The position numbers were made by a program, and so were the translations under genes. DNA of 14,890 nucleotides from DAISIL01 sp036822015 (GTDB lineage Bacteria > Bacteroidota > Bacteroidia > Cytophagales > Bernardetiaceae). The notes beneath the pieces are model-generated. The model was not told where the DNA came from and searched no databases. It saw nothing but the letters and a program-made list of their open reading frames with translations. Positions 11,976 through 14,890 of this stretch are shown here, piece after piece; within the stretch, counting starts at the first letter, position 1, and each line of letters begins with the position of its first letter. The stretch is from the NCBI GenBank assembly GCA_036822015.1, contig DAISIL010000070.1, positions 1 through 14,890 on the forward strand. The letters run 5' to 3'.

Positions 11976-13051
11976 GAAAAAGCATTTTTGTACATATAAA
12001 TCGTAAAATCTCCTGGATGGTAATCGTGTCGGAGGGTTACCCAGGGCGTAATCGTTTTACAAAAGGCGAAAGTTTGCAGAGGATCTGCATAAAATTCCCC
12101 TTCTTCTTGTTGATCCGCCCAGCTACTCAGGGCATTGAAGGCAAGAACTGTATTTGCCTTAGCAAAGGCCACCCGGATCATTTGTTGCATAAATGCCTCG
12201 GATTGGTAAGTAAATACGCCACTCATGGCGACAATATCAAAATTCGGTACATTTTCTATTAAAATATCCACAACTTTAAAATCTATCTCGGGGAAGCGGC
12301 TACGCGCTCGCTCAATCATGGCAGGCGTAATATCAATCCCTGTATAGCTCAGATACTTTTCATTTGCTTCCATCCAAGCATAAAAATCGCCCAATCCACA
12401 GCCAATATCCAAAAAAGTTTTTCCTTCAATGGGTGCTGCCGCCACAAGCACCCGAAAACGTAACTCTTGTGATTTTTTGCTTCCCCAGTTTAAGGAACGC
12501 ACGTCTATCCCATGCTGGGTAAGTAAGCTCGTATAAAAATCAATATTTTTTTGCTTATCTTTATTTTTAGAGAAAACATAAAGCACATGTACTGTATCTT
12601 CTGGTATCTGATGACGTATAAAGCCTCTTTTTTCAAAAAACCTTTGACTGACTTCATTCTCCTTTCTGACCCAAGCTTGGATGCTCTCCAGTTCATTCCA
12701 TTGTTCAAAAACTTGATAGATAGCCAGTTGTAAGGCATTCTGCCCAATGCCTTTTCCAGTAAACTTATCCTCAAGATAGATGGAAATAGTGGCGTTAAGT
12801 GCTTGTTCATCTGTTCGTTCAAAGCGGATCTGACCCACGGCATCCTGATCGTATTCAATGATAAATACCAGGCGATTTTTGTTTTTTGTAGCGTTTTTGA
12901 TCCATTTTAAATGCTCTTGCCATGAGACGGTTTTTTGTAAAGAACTTAAATATACGATCTTCGGGGAGTTTCTCCATGCAAAGACAGTAGCTGCGTCTGC
13001 TTCCCGCAATGGGCGAATGGACACTATATTTTTTCCAGGATGATCTCCCAT
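11972..13051 (-). CDS. GNAT acetyltransferase fused to class I SAM methyltransferase
   Basis: Two enzymes in one 359-residue chain. Residues ~10-155 are a GNAT N-acetyltransferase: SIRPLREADAATVFAWRNSP (11-30), the acetyl-CoA pyrophosphate loop DKFTGKGIGQNAL (95-107), and VRKENEVSQRFFEKRGF (128-144). This arrangement resembles PseH/RimJ-like enzymes that acetylate amino sugars. Residues ~165-359 are a methyltransferase: LNWGSKKSQELRFRVL (187-202), motif I LDIGCGLGD (214-222), YTGID (236-240), and the closing DPLQTFAFCKTITPWVTLRHDY. The acceptor is unknown; an amino sugar is plausible from context. The ATG at 13051 overlaps the upstream gene by 28 nt; a GTG at 13024 would give a 1-nt TAGTG overlap and MSIRPLREAD, an equally good start. 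Linked to wbqC by a 4-nt overlap. Confidence 0.85.
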   Translation of the reverse strand: MGDHPGKNIVSIRPLREADAATVFAWRNSPKIVYLSSLQKTVSWQEHLKWIKNATKNKNRLVFIIEYDQDAVGQIRFERTDEQALNATISIYLEDKFTGKGIGQNALQLAIYQVFEQWNELESIQAWVRKENEVSQRFFEKRGFIRHQIPEDTVHVLYVFSKNKDKQKNIDFYTSLLTQHGIDVRSLNWGSKKSQELRFRVLVAAAPIEGKTFLDIGCGLGDFYAWMEANEKYLSYTGIDITPAMIERARSRFPEIDFKVVDILIENVPNFDIVAMSGVFTYQSEAFMQQMIRVAFAKANTVLAFNALSSWADQQEEGEFYADPLQTFAFCKTITPWVTLRHDYHPGDFTIYMYKNAFS

Positions 13052-13701
13052 TCTGCATGTACATTTTTGGTTGAAAATTCTAAAACTTCTTTGTGTTTTT
13101 GTGATATAATTTGCCAGTCGCTTGCCGGAAATAAGCTCGCTATTTCATCAGGTGAAAAAAAGTAGATATGTTCTATACCAGCTAGTGTTCCCTGTTGCAT
13201 ATTCGCCCAGGTGCCATTAGGATTTTTTACACCACTACCAAAACTAGTATGGGCTGTACTGTAAGCATTAAAAAAAAATTTACCTCCTGTTTTTAAAACG
13301 CGATGAATATTTTCAATACTTATCTGCACCTCCTCAAAGCCACAGCAAGTAAGTGATGCCCGATCAATGACCAAATCAAAGGTGTTTTCGTCAAAGGGAA
13401 GCTCCACAAAGCTACCTATTACAAATCTTCCTACTAATTTCTCTCTTTCAAATCTTTTCTTACAAAAACTGATAGCCGAAGGGCTTAGATCAATACCTGT
13501 TGTACAAAATCCCTCTTTGGCTGCAAACCAAAGATTATTCCCTGCCCCACATCCAACCTCTAAAATTTGTATCTGCTCACGTGGCTTACTTCGTGAATAG
13601 CTTCTAAAAACAAAGCTAACGACGTTATCATAGGGATACTTATTCAAATGATGTCCCTTTGAATAAATATCTTCTTCCCAAAATGTATTTTCTGTTACCA
13701 T
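13024..13701 (-). CDS. Class I SAM-dependent methyltransferase
   Basis: A 225-residue methyltransferase. Motif I LEVGCGAGNNLWFAA (47-61) binds SAM, TGIDLSPSAI (68-77) supplies the acidic residue for the ribose, LPFDENTFDLVIDR (101-114) is motif II-like, and VLKTGGKFFFN (135-145) is motif III. The N-terminal FWEEDIYSKGHHLNKYPYD pattern is shared by methyltransferases in flagellin- and surface-glycan clusters, so a sugar or glycan acceptor is plausible. I start at ATG 13701, 7 nt after the stop of the preceding gene; a longer frame from 13776 would overlap that gene by 68 nt and add 25 unlikely residues. The next gene overlaps its end. AT-rich like the rest of the operon. Confidence 0.85.
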   Translation of the reverse strand: MVTENTFWEEDIYSKGHHLNKYPYDNVVSFVFRSYSRSKPREQIQILEVGCGAGNNLWFAAKEGFCTTGIDLSPSAISFCKKRFEREKLVGRFVIGSFVELPFDENTFDLVIDRASLTCCGFEEVQISIENIHRVLKTGGKFFFNAYSTAHTSFGSGVKNPNGTWANMQQGTLAGIEHIYFFSPDEIASLFPASDWQIISQKHKEVLEFSTKNVHAEWEIILEKI

Positions 13702-13708
13702 TTTTATT

Positions 13709-14890
13709 CTATTCAAATATTTTATAGAGTGAACGGATGATATTATTTTTTGTAAACTCCCATTCGGAAAGACCAAGGATACGGGTGGTATCTATTTTTC
13801 CGAGCGTGTGTGATAAAACATCTTGATACCCCAATTTGGGAACTTTATAAGAAACTGGTGTTTTTTGTATCAATACATCTTCAAAAGTTTCACTTTTTAC
13901 TAAACCCATATCTTGTAACTCGCGCCATATCACTTGTGTAAAGTTTTTAGGCTGTTCCCATAAATCTGTGCCTAATTGCTGTGGTACTTCTACACACACA
14001 TACACAAGGTCTGCTTGAATTACATCCTGGTGATAATTAGAAGGAAAAGACACCCTGAAAGTATAATCGCTTTTGTTAAAGTTATGAATATACATGTAAT
14101 CACTTATTTTGTCTCTTTTGACAACAAAATAATACAATACCATTGGCACTGCAAAAATATAATCTGAAATGCTTTGTTCGAGACCAAAAAGGCGTGGGAT
14201 AAGTTCTTGTGGACTTGCCCAAAACAGATAATCTACTCGTCTGCTCCCCGAACCAAAGGCAACTTCTACCGCACCTCCTGAAGGTTTGATGTATTCTACA
14301 GCTTTTCCCATCTGCATATCCACTCCCATTTCTTGTAATTTTACAAGTGCTTTATCACAAAAACCGCGAAGACTATTTTTTTTTGGATAAAAGTTTCTGT
14401 GTGGATATTTCTTGGCTGTATGCTGATAAAATTGCATGGGATTGGCTTGCGAAGAAATAGCTATTCGCTCATCAAAAAACGAACTTTGCTTTAGGATAGT
14501 CCCTTGCTCATTTTCCAAAAATTTTATTCTTTTGTATGGCAAAAGATGATATGCACTGGCATCTATTTCGTGAGTAGATAAAATATGCGTTTTTTGAACT
14601 AAACTATCGATCAAAGTAGCGGCAGTTTTGCCGTGTCTATGCGCCATTACGTCGTAAAAACTACCAGAGATAGAACTTGGTGAAGTAGAAGAAGTGGCAC
14701 TTTCTATCATTTCCCATAGGATGTTTTTTGAAGTTTCATCTCCCCATCGACCCAAGTCAGCCACAGCAATTCCCTCTGTTTTTTGTCCTTTTGCAAAAGA
14801 AGCATATTTTACACTTACCGGAGCTACCTCATTATCAAGTATATCCAAGACGAGCGTAGTAATCTGATCTTCATCGTTATCAAAAAGATG
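13709..14890 (-). CDS. FAD/NAD(P)-dependent oxidoreductase-like protein (5' end outside window)
   Basis: The frame is open to the right edge, so only the C-terminal ~393 residues are seen; a possible TTG start at 14848 is not needed. The segment FYPKKNSLRGFCDKALVKLQ followed by EMGVDMQMGKAVEYI, then VDYLFWASPQELIPRLFG, resembles flavin amine oxidoreductases and UDP-galactopyranose mutase-like enzymes, in which this region writes a second sugar- or amine-binding domain around the FAD. The diagnostic N-terminal GxGxxG nucleotide motif would lie beyond the window, so the assignment is tentative. The closing TTRILGLSEWEFTKNNII region precedes a stop 7 nt before the methyltransferase start, so it is in the same operon. 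Confidence 0.5.
   Translation of the reverse strand, partial: HLFDNDEDQITTLVLDILDNEVAPVSVKYASFAKGQKTEGIAVADLGRWGDETSKNILWEMIESATSSTSPSSISGSFYDVMAHRHGKTAATLIDSLVQKTHILSTHEIDASAYHLLPYKRIKFLENEQGTILKQSSFFDERIAISSQANPMQFYQHTAKKYPHRNFYPKKNSLRGFCDKALVKLQEMGVDMQMGKAVEYIKPSGGAVEVAFGSGSRRVDYLFWASPQELIPRLFGLEQSISDYIFAVPMVLYYFVVKRDKISDYMYIHNFNKSDYTFRVSFPSNYHQDVIQADLVYVCVEVPQQLGTDLWEQPKNFTQVIWRELQDMGLVKSETFEDVLIQKTPVSYKVPKLGYQDVLSHTLGKIDTTRILGLSEWEFTKNNIIRSLYKIFE

Noticed and set aside
13702..13776. Longer N-terminus for the methyltransferase starting at 13776
   Set aside because: It would overlap the preceding gene by 68 nt and adds residues not seen in the family, while ATG 13701 gives a normal start 7 nt after the stop.

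Overview
The window looks like chromosome from a Bacteroidota bacterium, probably a Cytophagales- or Saprospiria-like lineage. The evidence is: five matches to the Bacteroidota -7 promoter box TAnnTTTG upstream of genes, no obvious Shine-Dalgarno sequences, a PIF1-like helicase with a C-terminal HTH_40 domain, a DUF3137 membrane protein, a Skp/OmpH protein, and a GAF protein carrying the tail of a SpoIIE-type phosphatase. No rRNA, tRNA, CRISPR array or complete insertion sequence was seen. A run of ten N lies inside pseB.

Layout. Positions 1-231 hold the A-rich tail of a coiled-coil protein and its terminator. Positions 232-671 are an AT-rich, gene-poor stretch with two adjacent palindromes, a broken reading frame and diverged direct repeats, and it ends in the fumC promoter. 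fumC (672-2063, +) converges on the coupled pair pseC/pseB (2100-4312, -), the first two steps of CMP-pseudaminic acid synthesis. Diverging from pseB are a DUF3137 protein and a PIF1-like helicase (4390-7551, +). They converge on a GAF-domain gene (-) that appears to be a SpoIIE phosphatase with its catalytic core deleted and its last 24 codons out of frame. Then come skp, a DinB-like gene and an NADP-type isocitrate dehydrogenase (8452-11215, +). From 11271 to the right edge a tightly coupled minus-strand operon carries, in transcription order, an FAD oxidoreductase-like protein (N-terminus outside), a SAM methyltransferase, a GNAT acetyltransferase-methyltransferase fusion and a WbqC-family protein.

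How the genes fit together. fumC and icd are TCA-cycle enzymes; Skp serves the envelope. pseB/pseC make the 4-amino-4,6-dideoxy-AltNAc intermediate, which needs N-acetylation next. The acetyltransferase-methyltransferase fusion with WbqC and a second methyltransferase is a plausible glycan-decoration module for that or a similar sugar, but it lies 7 kb away and is clearly AT-richer than its neighbours, which suggests separate acquisition. This operon is the best candidate here for an undescribed system. The convergent gene pairs fumC/pseC and icd/wbqC are separated by near-identical hairpin terminators that abut or overlap the opposing stop codon.
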